From the NCBI GenBank assembly GCA_016208905.1, contig JACQXG010000013.1, forward strand, positions 1-56,437: a DNA stretch of 56,437 bases, in the 5' to 3' direction. Positions 44,843 through 52,425 of this stretch are shown in pieces (within the stretch, counting starts at the first letter, position 1; each line of letters opens with the position of its first letter). The DNA comes from Nitrospirota bacterium (GTDB taxonomy: Bacteria > Nitrospirota > Thermodesulfovibrionia > UBA6902). The notes beneath the pieces were generated by a model. That model was given only the letters and a program-made list of their open reading frames with translations, did no database searches and was not told the origin of the DNA. The position numbers and the translations under genes were made by a program.

Positions 44843-46126
44843 TTACATCTTTAAAATCTTTATGCTGATAACATTACCAATAGATGATGATACTTGTACT
44901 ACTCCGGAATTAAAAGTTTTGTTGTTTAATCCCTCTGCAGAATCCTTTACGCTGCCCGTTACCGACATATCAAGTATTGCAGTGCCGTATCGATAGTTTC
45001 TATCATATATTTCTACAATCCCGCTGATGTTTTCGTTGAGAAATCTTTTGAAGTCCGGCATATTGACGGGATCCAGTCCGGATATTAAAAGTCTTATACT
45101 ATTTGTGATTCCGGTGCGCCTTTGCCATTTTGCGGGAATATGCGTTACCAGCTTGTCTGTCATCTCGGCTGCCGCCTTTTTCAATGCCTCTGAGCCTCCG
45201 GTAAAGGGATCCACATGGGCGGCCACTGCACTTGCATAAACAGATGCGATGGTCTCGTCATTATCGGCATTTACAATTCTAAAGGAGATGTTCGCCTGAC
45301 AAGAATGCAGGGTGGTGTCTTTTATCGAAGGGCATTCCTTTACAACGGCCTGGCCCATGACTATCATATCAGCCTCGCCCATAGACGCAAGCGTTAACGC
45401 CGTGTCCCCGCTCAAATTAATATCAAGGTATTGGGACAATGCAGGGTCGCTCTTTATTACCGTGATAATACTCTGGTGATTTACCAGCGTGAATCCTTTC
45501 TCCTTAAGCCTCCGTATAAGGATGTCTTCAACTATCCCCCTGCCGGCTGCGCTGCTGCTGTCCCACCAGGCGGACGGTTTATCATTAATTACGTTTTGTT
45601 CAGAGACCAGCAGCAGGAATTTCGGTTTCTCATATTTCCTGGTATGCAGGCCTATTTCATCAAGGTCTTTTTCAAGATCGTTGATATTGATATTTGCCAC
45701 AATTTTTAAAATCAATTTGTCTTTCTCGGTCCTTTCTTCAGTAACAGCAAAGTTTTTTATGAATCTGAAGTGTTGAGAATATATTTTATCGTGCAGGAGA
45801 TCGGAATTTTTGACTGCAATCTCCGTGTTGACCATGACCCCAACCACCTGCTCAATTGCCCTGCGAAAGGCGTCATTGACTGCCTTGTCCCTTGCTATAT
45901 CTTTCTTGTCCCCGAAAATAATCGCAGATCCCCCGGCCGCAACCCGGTCATCAGAATTCGCATATAAAGAATTCACAACTGCAAAAAAAACAAATAAAAA
46001 ACCGCACAGGGCGCAAAGACGAACGGATGATGAGTAATAAGCAATGACGGGACCCTTGTCCTTAATTGCCGATTGTTCAATGTTCATTATTAATTGTAAA
46101 TTTGCCTGTTCTTTAGTTAAGTGCAT
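44843..46126 (-). CDS. Exported FlgT-like envelope protein
   Basis: An exported protein of about 410-427 residues. After a hydrophobic signal (LCALCGFLFVFFAVVNSLYA) the mature start AAGGSAIIFGDKKDIARDKAVNDAFRRAIEQVVGV resembles the N-terminal domain of FlgT, the Vibrio flagellar basal-disc protein, followed by a middle domain with LLVSEQNV and GMAEADM-like MGEADMIVMGQAV and a third domain with IRLLISG. The true start is uncertain: the first 25 residues of the longest form are encoded by heptamer array K, and an ATG at 46087 lies inside that array. No good ribosome site for either. Lies between the caspase and the TPR/CsgG-like genes. Confidence 0.72.
   Translation of the reverse strand: MHLTKEQANLQLIMNIEQSAIKDKGPVIAYYSSSVRLCALCGFLFVFFAVVNSLYANSDDRVAAGGSAIIFGDKKDIARDKAVNDAFRRAIEQVVGVMVNTEIAVKNSDLLHDKIYSQHFRFIKNFAVTEERTEKDKLILKIVANININDLEKDLDEIGLHTRKYEKPKFLLLVSEQNVINDKPSAWWDSSSAAGRGIVEDILIRRLKEKGFTLVNHQSIITVIKSDPALSQYLDINLSGDTALTLASMGEADMIVMGQAVVKECPSIKDTTLHSCQANISFRIVNADNDETIASVYASAVAAHVDPFTGGSEALKKAAAEMTDKLVTHIPAKWQRRTGITNSIRLLISGLDPVNMPDFKRFLNENISGIVEIYDRNYRYGTAILDMSVTGSVKDSAEGLNNKTFNSGVVQVSSSIGNVISIKILKM
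46060..46101 (+). repeat. Heptamer array K at the FlgT-like start
   Basis: CCTTAAT, TGCCGAT, TGTTCAA, TGTTCAT, TATTAAT, TGTAAAT. Six imperfect 7-bp units covering the 5' end of the FlgT-like gene and one of its possible start codons. Confidence 0.7.
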
Positions 46127-46165
46127 TCGCCTGTTTTATTCCCTCGCGATATTTCACCGTCCCTT

Positions 46166-46189
46166 CTTGATCCGCAAGGACGGATCAAG
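46166..46189. repeat. Perfect hairpin between the caspase and FlgT-like genes
   Basis: Nine-bp stem CTTGATCCG / CGGATCAAG with a 6-base loop and no T run, so an mRNA-processing or transcription-attenuating hairpin rather than a full terminator. Nearby CGCGATATTTC resembles CGCGAAATATCG at 27495-27506, another hairpin-prone site. Confidence 0.55.
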
Positions 46190-46290
46190 ACAGGACAAAT
46201 CTTGCATCATTCCGTAATTACTGCATCCTGAATATTATGGGAAAGCAGATTGACTTTCCCCTTTGTCGCGATCATGGGAGAGGGTCTGCC

Positions 46291-48897
46291 TTACCTGACC
46301 CTGGTTATCTCAAATTTTACGAAAGAGTCCTGTGGCAGCAAGACCGGGGTCTGGTCCCTGTTTAATTCAATCGAAGCTGTCCTGGACACGTTCTCTTTAA
46401 GGTAATCAAACAATTCGCCGAGCGCTACGGTTTTGTTGTTGTCCGCATCGGCCCCTCCCTTCATCCCTTTCAATAAATAATAAGTAAACAATCCGTGTTT
46501 CATTTTTTCATAATCAGAGCTTATCTGGGTCCCGGTCGACGCTGCCAGCACCGATATCTTGCCCCCGGCTGACACTGGATTTTCAATCGAGATGCTTATC
46601 GGTCGTGCGCCCTGTTTTGTAACGCTCCTGTCTCCAGCGCCTGAAAAACACGAATCGAGCATTACGACCACCTGCCCGGACGGCAGCTTGTTTAACGCTT
46701 CATACATCCTTTTGAGCGGATAGAGTTTTGACTTAAAGTCCGGATGACCGTCATACGGCACTAAATACGCATCACTGTTTTCAGGATCGGGTGTCCCATG
46801 TCCGGCATAGTAGATGAATACCTCAGAGTCTTTACCTGTCCTCTTGGGAAGCCAGTCTTCTATGTATGCCTCGAGGTCGCTCCTGGTTGCCTTGTCATCG
46901 GTCAGCACTTTTATATTCTGCCTCGGTATGCCGCCGATGTTCTCGATATATTTTGCTACTGCCTGAGCATCCGATTCCGCATATCGTACTCCAGGAATAA
47001 TTTCATCCCGGTAACGGCTTATTCCGATAACTACGGCATAAGAATTGTTTCTTGTGAAATTGTTGATCTTTGAAGGGATGATGTCAACATCGCTTAATTC
47101 CGAGAGCACCTGCTTTGTCTCTCTGATCTCCGCCGGTTTCATTGCCATTACGAAAGACTTCTTCTCAGCAGGGAAATAACCCTTGCCTTCCTTTACAGTA
47201 ACTTCGAATTCAGCATTGCCTGCCTGAATTTCCGTGGGCAGAACGCCTTTAAATTCAACCGTCTTCTCTTCTGAAGGCAATATATCGCCGAGGTCCCTGC
47301 TTCTTCCAATCACGTTCAATAGTGTGCTGTCTCCTGATAGAACGACCCCGGTCCCCTTTGCAGTGCCCTTACCGGTATTTCTGATTTTTACGCTGAGGGC
47401 AACGTTTTCACCGCCTTCGAGTATGCCGTCATGGTCTGAATCATCGATGACCGCTTCGTAAGAAAGTTCGGGGACGGCATTTAAATTCCCTGTGAAGGCC
47501 TGATTATCCGGAATTGATGCGGCGATTAACTTATCTGTGTGTTTACCGAAAGCAAATTTCTCACCCGTCATATCATCTATAATATAGGGATTAACAAGTT
47601 TTGCCGTCTCAGGATTAAAATATTCCAGCGCTCCCTCAATGTAAAGCCTTTTTTTCCTTCTTGCCAGGTCCTTTGCGGTTTCCCTTGGGACCTGAATGAA
47701 TGCATGGTTACCAAAAATCTCAGCTTTAAAAAATTCTTTGTCCGCATTATAAGTTCCAAAAGGAATATTGGTCCTAAACCGGACCATCTTCCCCCTAAAG
47801 TTCTGCAACCTTTGTTTATGTTCATCATTCGTCTCAAATTCACCCTTTTGCGGAGGGTCCTGCCATAAGGAAACGGTCCCGGCTATTTCCATATTCCAAA
47901 GAATTATTGTGTTGTCCTCGCCGCCAGAAGCCAGTATTTTTCCATCAGGGCTGAAAGATATGGAATTAACGCTGCGGTCCGAATGCCCGTTCAGCGTTGT
48001 TATCTTCTCTCCTGTTGCTGCATCCCAGAGGACAACGGTCCCACCAAGACCGCCAGATGCCAGAGTATTTCCGTCAGGACTGAAGGATACTGAATAGACA
48101 CTGTATGGACCGCTATTCAGTGTTTTTATCTTTTTCCCCTTTGATATGTCCCACAGCATAACGGTCTTATCCAAACCGCCAGAAGCCAGTATCTTCCCGT
48201 CAGGGCTGAAGGATATGGAATTGACGCTGCTGCCCGGATACCCGCTCAGCATCTTTATCTTTTGTCCTGTAGCAACATCCCAGAGGACAACGGTTCCGCC
48301 AGGACCGCCCGAAGCCAGTGTCTTGCCGTCAGGACTGAAAGATACTGAATAGACACTGTATGGACCGCTAATCAGAGTTTTTATCTTCTTCCCTTTTGAT
48401 ATGTCCCACAGGATAACGGTCTTATCCAAACTGCCTGATGCCAGCATCTTCCCGTCAGGGCTGAAGGACAAGGAATTAACGCTGCTGTCTGAATGTCCGG
48501 TCAGAGTCTTTATCTTTTGTCCTGTAGCAACATCCCAGATGAGAATGATCTTATCACCGCAAGAAGCCAGTGTCTTGCCGTCAGGGCTGAAGGATACAAA
48601 GATCGCAATTCCATCGCTTTTCAGGGTCCTTATTTTTTCCCCTGTTGCAGTATCCCAGAGGATGATGGTTTTATCATAATTGCCTGAAGCCAGCATCTTC
48701 CCGTCAGGGCTGAAGGATACTGAGATTACAATTGAATGACCGTCCAGTGTTTTTATCTTCCCGCCTCTATTTAAGATAGTCTTCAACGGCACATAGATGT
48801 CGGCTGAATCATTTGTTATATCGACGGCGGATATGCCACTTGGTAAGATCAGCGCAAGGAACAGAATTATAATTGTTTTAATTCGCAAGGTCTTCAT
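46291..48897 (-). CDS. Exported WD40-propeller/caspase-like (C14) protease
   Basis: An 868-residue protein with a signal peptide (about 1-24), seven WD40 blades (about 50-350; each with VSFSPDGK.LASG and a final LWD or IWD), a linking domain with FRGKMVRFRTNIPFGTY, a CARDB-like beta domain (VALSVKIRNTGKGTA), and a C-terminal caspase p20-like domain (about 610-868) starting YAVVIGISRYRD. Catalytic His is in YYAGHG and Cys in MLDSCFSG, both intact. Seven blades make a closed propeller. Caspase-like proteins of bacteria often act in regulated proteolysis or cell death; export to the periplasm or surface is unusual for such a role. It heads the exported gene set, promoter not identified. Confidence 0.88.
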   Translation of the reverse strand: MKTLRIKTIIILFLALILPSGISAVDITNDSADIYVPLKTILNRGGKIKTLDGHSIVISVSFSPDGKMLASGNYDKTIILWDTATGEKIRTLKSDGIAIFVSFSPDGKTLASCGDKIILIWDVATGQKIKTLTGHSDSSVNSLSFSPDGKMLASGSLDKTVILWDISKGKKIKTLISGPYSVYSVSFSPDGKTLASGGPGGTVVLWDVATGQKIKMLSGYPGSSVNSISFSPDGKILASGGLDKTVMLWDISKGKKIKTLNSGPYSVYSVSFSPDGNTLASGGLGGTVVLWDAATGEKITTLNGHSDRSVNSISFSPDGKILASGGEDNTIILWNMEIAGTVSLWQDPPQKGEFETNDEHKQRLQNFRGKMVRFRTNIPFGTYNADKEFFKAEIFGNHAFIQVPRETAKDLARRKKRLYIEGALEYFNPETAKLVNPYIIDDMTGEKFAFGKHTDKLIAASIPDNQAFTGNLNAVPELSYEAVIDDSDHDGILEGGENVALSVKIRNTGKGTAKGTGVVLSGDSTLLNVIGRSRDLGDILPSEEKTVEFKGVLPTEIQAGNAEFEVTVKEGKGYFPAEKKSFVMAMKPAEIRETKQVLSELSDVDIIPSKINNFTRNNSYAVVIGISRYRDEIIPGVRYAESDAQAVAKYIENIGGIPRQNIKVLTDDKATRSDLEAYIEDWLPKRTGKDSEVFIYYAGHGTPDPENSDAYLVPYDGHPDFKSKLYPLKRMYEALNKLPSGQVVVMLDSCFSGAGDRSVTKQGARPISISIENPVSAGGKISVLAASTGTQISSDYEKMKHGLFTYYLLKGMKGGADADNNKTVALGELFDYLKENVSRTASIELNRDQTPVLLPQDSFVKFEITRVR
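47889..48654 (-). repeat. 255-bp tandem DNA repeats encoding WD40 blade pairs
   Basis: Units start near 48401, 48146 and 47891 at a 255-bp spacing (85 codons, two blades). Blades 3+4 and 5+6 are nearly the same at DNA level, for example the shared CCGTCAGGGCTGAAGGA and ATCCAGAG-like segments. This shows recent duplication inside the gene. Confidence 0.8.
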
Positions 48898-49440
48898 TCC
48901 CCCCCTAACATGACAAGCGTTTTTCCCACATATTCAAACGCCTCTGACGTGCGGGACTTAATATCCCAGATCAATACCCTCTCTTTAATTATATGTAAGG
49001 GCATTCATGCCGGACTTTAGAATCAGTTTATTAACATTTTCTATTTGACGGACAGAATATTGATTATTTTATAAATCAAAATGGTCAGGCGCCATGCTTT
49101 TAAAAAAATGCTGTAGTTTTAACATCATACCGGATTAATATTACGAGACTGATCGGACTAAATAGTGAGATCAAATAGGGGTATCCGGTAATATCGGTTA
49201 TTATAGCCGATTCATTGCAGTTTTTTGTCAATTAATTTATTAGTTAGCTATTTCCACTTACACTCATCAAAGCGTAAAAAACAGCAGCTTCCTTCTTTCA
49301 TTTAACACCTCCATGTTTAGGTTTAGTATTTTACCTAACCTTTCGGTGTGTCCGTTATTCCGGGGGAAGTTTATTTATGAAATGCTTACTGATGACGATC
49401 ATCCAGTAAGTGTGCTATTATTGAAAGTTAAATTTTTTAA
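48898..49440. other. Intergenic region upstream of the caspase gene
   Basis: AT-rich stretch of 543 bp. It holds the 5' region of the caspase gene, a short dyad ATCGG/CCGAT around 49191-49210, and a 17-codon minus-strand frame with a strong ribosome site (49248-49301), listed separately. Nothing else recognised. Confidence 0.5.
49248..49301 (-). CDS. Very small ORF, 17 residues, with strong ribosome site
   Basis: Frame from ATG 49301 to TAG encoding a 17-residue, cysteine-containing peptide (MKEGSCCFLRFDECKWK). A perfect GGAGGTG lies seven bases before the ATG, which is more than chance normally gives, but short frames of this size are common. It is far upstream (about 350 bp) of the caspase gene, with a TTGACA and a TATAAT between them. 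Could be a leader peptide, a small secreted or modified peptide, or nothing. Confidence 0.25.
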   Translation of the reverse strand: MKEGSCCFLRFDECKWK

Positions 49441-49518
<78 letters not shown>

Positions 49519-49685
49519 TTTTGTTTATATTGATATTTTTCTAATGTTTCTTCGACTTATAAATATTTCATCCACACAACACATTAGACAGACCCTTTCA
49601 GTTTTTTGATAGAGCTTCAGGGCTTAAAAGACCTATTGATCACCTCGTGGACTATGTCGGAAATGTCTGTGACTTATACACAGGC

Positions 49686-49713
49686 TTGCATAGTCATATT
49701 TATCTGATATAAT
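49686..49713 (+). promoter_or_regulatory. Promoter of the first ferritin-like gene
   Basis: TTGCAT (49686-49691), 16-base spacer, TATAAT (49708-49713). Leader of about 60 bases before the ATG. Confidence 0.5.
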
Positions 49714-49781
49714 GGGCTTTATCAAGATGTAGTCCTGTTTTTATTTTATAGTTTTAATTTTAAGATGGAGGAAACGAAAAT

Positions 49782-50267
49782 ATGAATGCCATTGATATAG
49801 CCAGGAAAATGGAGACGGACGCGATCAGATTTTACACTGAGGCTGCCCGGAAAACAAGATATCCAGCAGGCAGGAAGATGTTTGAGACAATAACTGCGGA
49901 TGAAAAAAGGCATCTTGAAATCCTCAACAAACTTCTTCAGGGACTTGATATGCGTATAGAAGATGTGCACCCCATGAAGAATATAAAAACGGTCTTTGAA
50001 CAGATGAAAGACGAGATGATGCAGAAAGTCAAAGCAACGTCAGATGAGCTTGAAGCGTTTAAAATAGCAATGCAGATGGAGAAAGAAGGAATTGAGTTCT
50101 ATAAAAAAATAATGACGGAAGCAGCTTCAGAAAAAGAAAAGGCTTTATTTAAGAAATTATTATATGAGGAAGAACAGCACTATAATATCTTTGCCAATAC
50201 GTATGACTTTTTAAATGATACGGGGAACTGGTTTATGTGGGAAGATCACAGCATTGTTGAAGGATAA
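49782..50267 (+). CDS. Ferritin-like/rubrerythrin-like protein
   Basis: A 161-residue four-helix diiron protein without a rubredoxin domain. Iron-binding pattern visible in two halves: METDAIRFYTEAA...ADEKRHLEIL near residues 8-48 and MEKEGIEFYKKIM...EEEQHYNIF near residues 100-145, i.e. E...EXXH twice. Such erythrin-type proteins reduce peroxide or store iron in anaerobes. Good ribosome site GATGGAGG before the ATG. First of a group of three ferritin-like genes. Confidence 0.88.
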   Translation: MNAIDIARKMETDAIRFYTEAARKTRYPAGRKMFETITADEKRHLEILNKLLQGLDMRIEDVHPMKNIKTVFEQMKDEMMQKVKATSDELEAFKIAMQMEKEGIEFYKKIMTEAASEKEKALFKKLLYEEEQHYNIFANTYDFLNDTGNWFMWEDHSIVEG

Positions 50268-50299
50268 ATCGCGTATTCTATTTACAGAAAACAAGGTTA

Positions 50300-50328
50300 T
50301 TGACGTGGTTGCTGCTTTTGCATATAAT
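50300..50328 (+). promoter_or_regulatory. Sigma-70-type promoter of the rhodanese-ferritin gene
   Basis: TTGACG (50300-50305), 17-base spacer, TATAAT (50323-50328), between the two ferritin-like genes. It lies inside the longest possible frame of the downstream gene, which argues for a start further on. Confidence 0.75.
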
Positions 50329-50406
50329 ACTGCCTTTAATTTAAAGGCGCCTTGCAGCGAGAGGACATTTTATACCGGAGGATACCCGGAAAGAGGAAAG
50401 ATTCAG

Positions 50407-51261
50407 TTGAGAATTTCAGATCTATTTACCAGAGTCAACAAATTGTCTGTTGATGAGACAAATAAATTATTGGATAAAAAAGGGCATGATGGAGCAATTC
50501 TCCTTGATGTGCGTGAACCGGCAGAATATGAAGAAGGGCATATCCCCGGTGCGCAGCTCATGCCTCTTTCAAGCCTGTTGGATAATATAAATAAGCTGAG
50601 TTTATCCAAACCGATTGTAACTTATTGCACGAGGGGGCCGAGGAGTAAATCTGCCGCCGCACTGTTAAAGCGTCAGGGATTTGAAAATATTTATTACATG
50701 GAGGGCGGAATTGATGCATGGAATGGTTTAGCGGCATCCGGGCGATTTGAAACAGGATTGTTCTTGCTGGAAGGCAGAAAAACACCCGAAGAGCTGATAA
50801 TTCTCGCGTGGTCTCTTGAAGAGGGGACCGGAATGTTTTATTCACAGATGAAGAATTTATCGGATGATGAGGAGGCAAAACAGATATTTGAATTGCTGAT
50901 AAATGCAGAGCAGGGCCATAAATCAAAATTGCTGGAAGCTTACAGTCAGATCAAAGGAAGAGAAATTACGGATGAAACTATACAGCAAGAGGCATTGAAA
51001 GGATATATTGAAGGTGGAATATCTATTGAAGAAGTTGTAGACTTGATCAGGAAAGGAGATTCAAAGCTTCAGGATGTTCTGGAGATATGTATGCAGATTG
51101 AAGCAAACTCTCTCGATCTGTACATTAAAATACTCCGTGATGTGGACAATAAAATAACAAAAAAGGCATTTAATATTCTCATTAAAGATGAAAAAGCACA
51201 TCTCGCACGATTGGGAACACTTCTTGGCAGTAATAAACAAAAAATAAGGATGAATAAATAA
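50407..51261 (+). CDS. Rhodanese and ferritin-like fusion protein
   Basis: N-terminal rhodanese domain (about 1-115) with LLDVREPAEYEEGHIPGA and the active-site cysteine in YCTRGPRS, then a ferritin-like helical domain (about 125-284) with iron-ligand pairs EEGTGMFYSQM...AEQGHKSKL and IEANSLDLYIKIL...KDEKAHLARL. The fusion links sulfur transfer to a diiron site and suggests a role in sulfide/persulfide or peroxide handling. TTG 50407 is chosen: it has an AGAGGAAAG site and follows the promoter at 50300-50328, whereas the longest frame (from 50215) overlaps the previous gene by 53 bases and contains that promoter. Confidence 0.82.
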   Translation: MRISDLFTRVNKLSVDETNKLLDKKGHDGAILLDVREPAEYEEGHIPGAQLMPLSSLLDNINKLSLSKPIVTYCTRGPRSKSAAALLKRQGFENIYYMEGGIDAWNGLAASGRFETGLFLLEGRKTPEELIILAWSLEEGTGMFYSQMKNLSDDEEAKQIFELLINAEQGHKSKLLEAYSQIKGREITDETIQQEALKGYIEGGISIEEVVDLIRKGDSKLQDVLEICMQIEANSLDLYIKILRDVDNKITKKAFNILIKDEKAHLARLGTLLGSNKQKIRMNK

Positions 51262-51288
51262 CGAGTTATAAAATAATTGGGGGGAGAA

Positions 51289-51747
51289 ATGAAAAAGACC
51301 TTAAAGAAAACTGCTTATAGTATGAGAGATACAAAGAGCAAAACAACAAGACAGGCCGCAATGAGCAAGACAACAAAACAGACCACAGAAAGCAAACCAA
51401 AATCAGGGCCGGTTACAAGTCTGAAAAAGCAGTATTTGAAATCGAATCTGCTCTGCAAGGTAACTTTCAGATTACCAAAGGATGCTGCTCCGGGCGCCGG
51501 TACGGCATCAATTGTCGGGGAATTTAATAACTGGAATATGTCAGAACACCAGATGAAGAAGTTGAAAAACGGTGATTTCACGGCAACGGTTGAATTGCCC
51601 TGCAACAGGGAGTTCAGGTTCAGGTACCTGATTGACTCCTGCCGCTGGGAGAATGACTGGTTTGCTGACAAATATGTTCCGAATGATTACGGAAGTGATG
51701 ATTCAGTTGTCATTACTAATGGCAATGCCGGTAAATTATCAAACTGA
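51289..51747 (+). CDS. Isoamylase N-terminal (CBM48-like) domain protein with basic tail
   Basis: A 152-residue protein. The first 55 residues are very rich in lysine, threonine and glutamine with repeated SKTT units (KTTRQAAMSKTTKQTT) and no hydrophobic core, resembling a nucleic-acid-binding or linker tail. The rest is a glycogen-binding-like beta sandwich: VTFRLPKDAAPGA, IVGEFNNWN, RFRYLIDSCRWENDW. CBM48 domains bind alpha-glucans or regulate other proteins. ATG 51289 is chosen with GGGGGAG just before. It is co-oriented with the stress proteins around it. Confidence 0.72.
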   Translation: MKKTLKKTAYSMRDTKSKTTRQAAMSKTTKQTTESKPKSGPVTSLKKQYLKSNLLCKVTFRLPKDAAPGAGTASIVGEFNNWNMSEHQMKKLKNGDFTATVELPCNREFRFRYLIDSCRWENDWFADKYVPNDYGSDDSVVITNGNAGKLSN

Positions 51748-51806
51748 CGGTGCAGTTAAAATAGTCCCCCGCACTGCCTGATGAACGCTCAGTCAAGAGC
51801 ATTGTT

Positions 51807-51980
51807 ATGAATAGACTCTCAGAGGAAAAGTCTGCCTGTCTGAAACATTCCGCTAATCAGAAAATAGACTGGTATCCGTGGATGGATGAGTCCTTAAGCG
51901 GATGTATGAATAAAAGAATAATTGTGAGGCGAGGAAAGGAAAGAAGATATGGAAAGATACTCTATAAGAGAAGTGCTTGA
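51807..51980 (+). pseudogene. Remnant of a DUF255/thioredoxin-domain (YyaL-like) gene
   Basis: A 57-codon frame whose first 30 residues read MNRLSEEKSACLKHSANQ and KIDWYPWMDES, the N-terminal signature of DUF255 thioredoxin-domain proteins (normally NRL..EKSPYL..H..NPVDWYPW). After about residue 31 the similarity ends, well before the catalytic cysteines, and the frame runs into the next ferritin gene in a different frame. Either a truncated leftover or a short peptide. The end of similarity falls about 40 bases before the ferritin ATG. Confidence 0.5.
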
Positions 51981-52419
51981 ACAGGCCATCCAGACAGAGA
52001 AGCTGGGTTATGAATTATATCTGAAAATGGCAAACCGCTTTGAAAAAGATGAAAAGCTCAGGAGGCTCTTTGAAACTCTTGCGGTAAAAGAGCAGGAACA
52101 TGAAAAGACTTTCACCGATCTTAAAGAGAAAGTCAATGACAGGCGTGTAGAGCACTGGGAGGAGGTCTCTAAATATTTAAGGGCCATTGCTGAGTCGGAG
52201 TTTTTTCTTGGAAAAAATAAGGCGCTGCCGTCTCTTGAACATCTGGAGAACATAGAAGACGCGGTCCGGTATGCAACAGCTTTTGAAAAGGAAACACTGC
52301 TTTATTACCACAGCCTGAAGGACCTCATAAGAGAAAAAGATATTCTTGATAAATTAATCAATGAGGAAAAGGGCCATATTGTCTGGTTAAGTGAATTCAG
52401 GAAAACCATTAACAAGTGA
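51949..52419 (+). CDS. Ferritin-like diiron protein
   Basis: A 156-residue four-helix protein of the rubrerythrin-like family. Ligand-bearing helices are visible as IQTEKLGYELYLKM...VKEQEHEKTF (about 13-55) and FEKETLLYYHSL...NEEKGHIVWL (about 110-150). No rubredoxin domain. Ribosome site GAAAGGAAAG precedes the ATG. Followed after six bases by the 2-oxoacid:acceptor oxidoreductase subunit. Confidence 0.88.
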   Translation: MERYSIREVLEQAIQTEKLGYELYLKMANRFEKDEKLRRLFETLAVKEQEHEKTFTDLKEKVNDRRVEHWEEVSKYLRAIAESEFFLGKNKALPSLEHLENIEDAVRYATAFEKETLLYYHSLKDLIREKDILDKLINEEKGHIVWLSEFRKTINK

Positions 52420-52425
52420 AAGGCT

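Noticed and set aside
47768-48679. Plus-strand frames with repeated FPSGLKD phrases
   Set aside because: Complement of the WD40 repeats; the periodicity comes from the real minus-strand gene.
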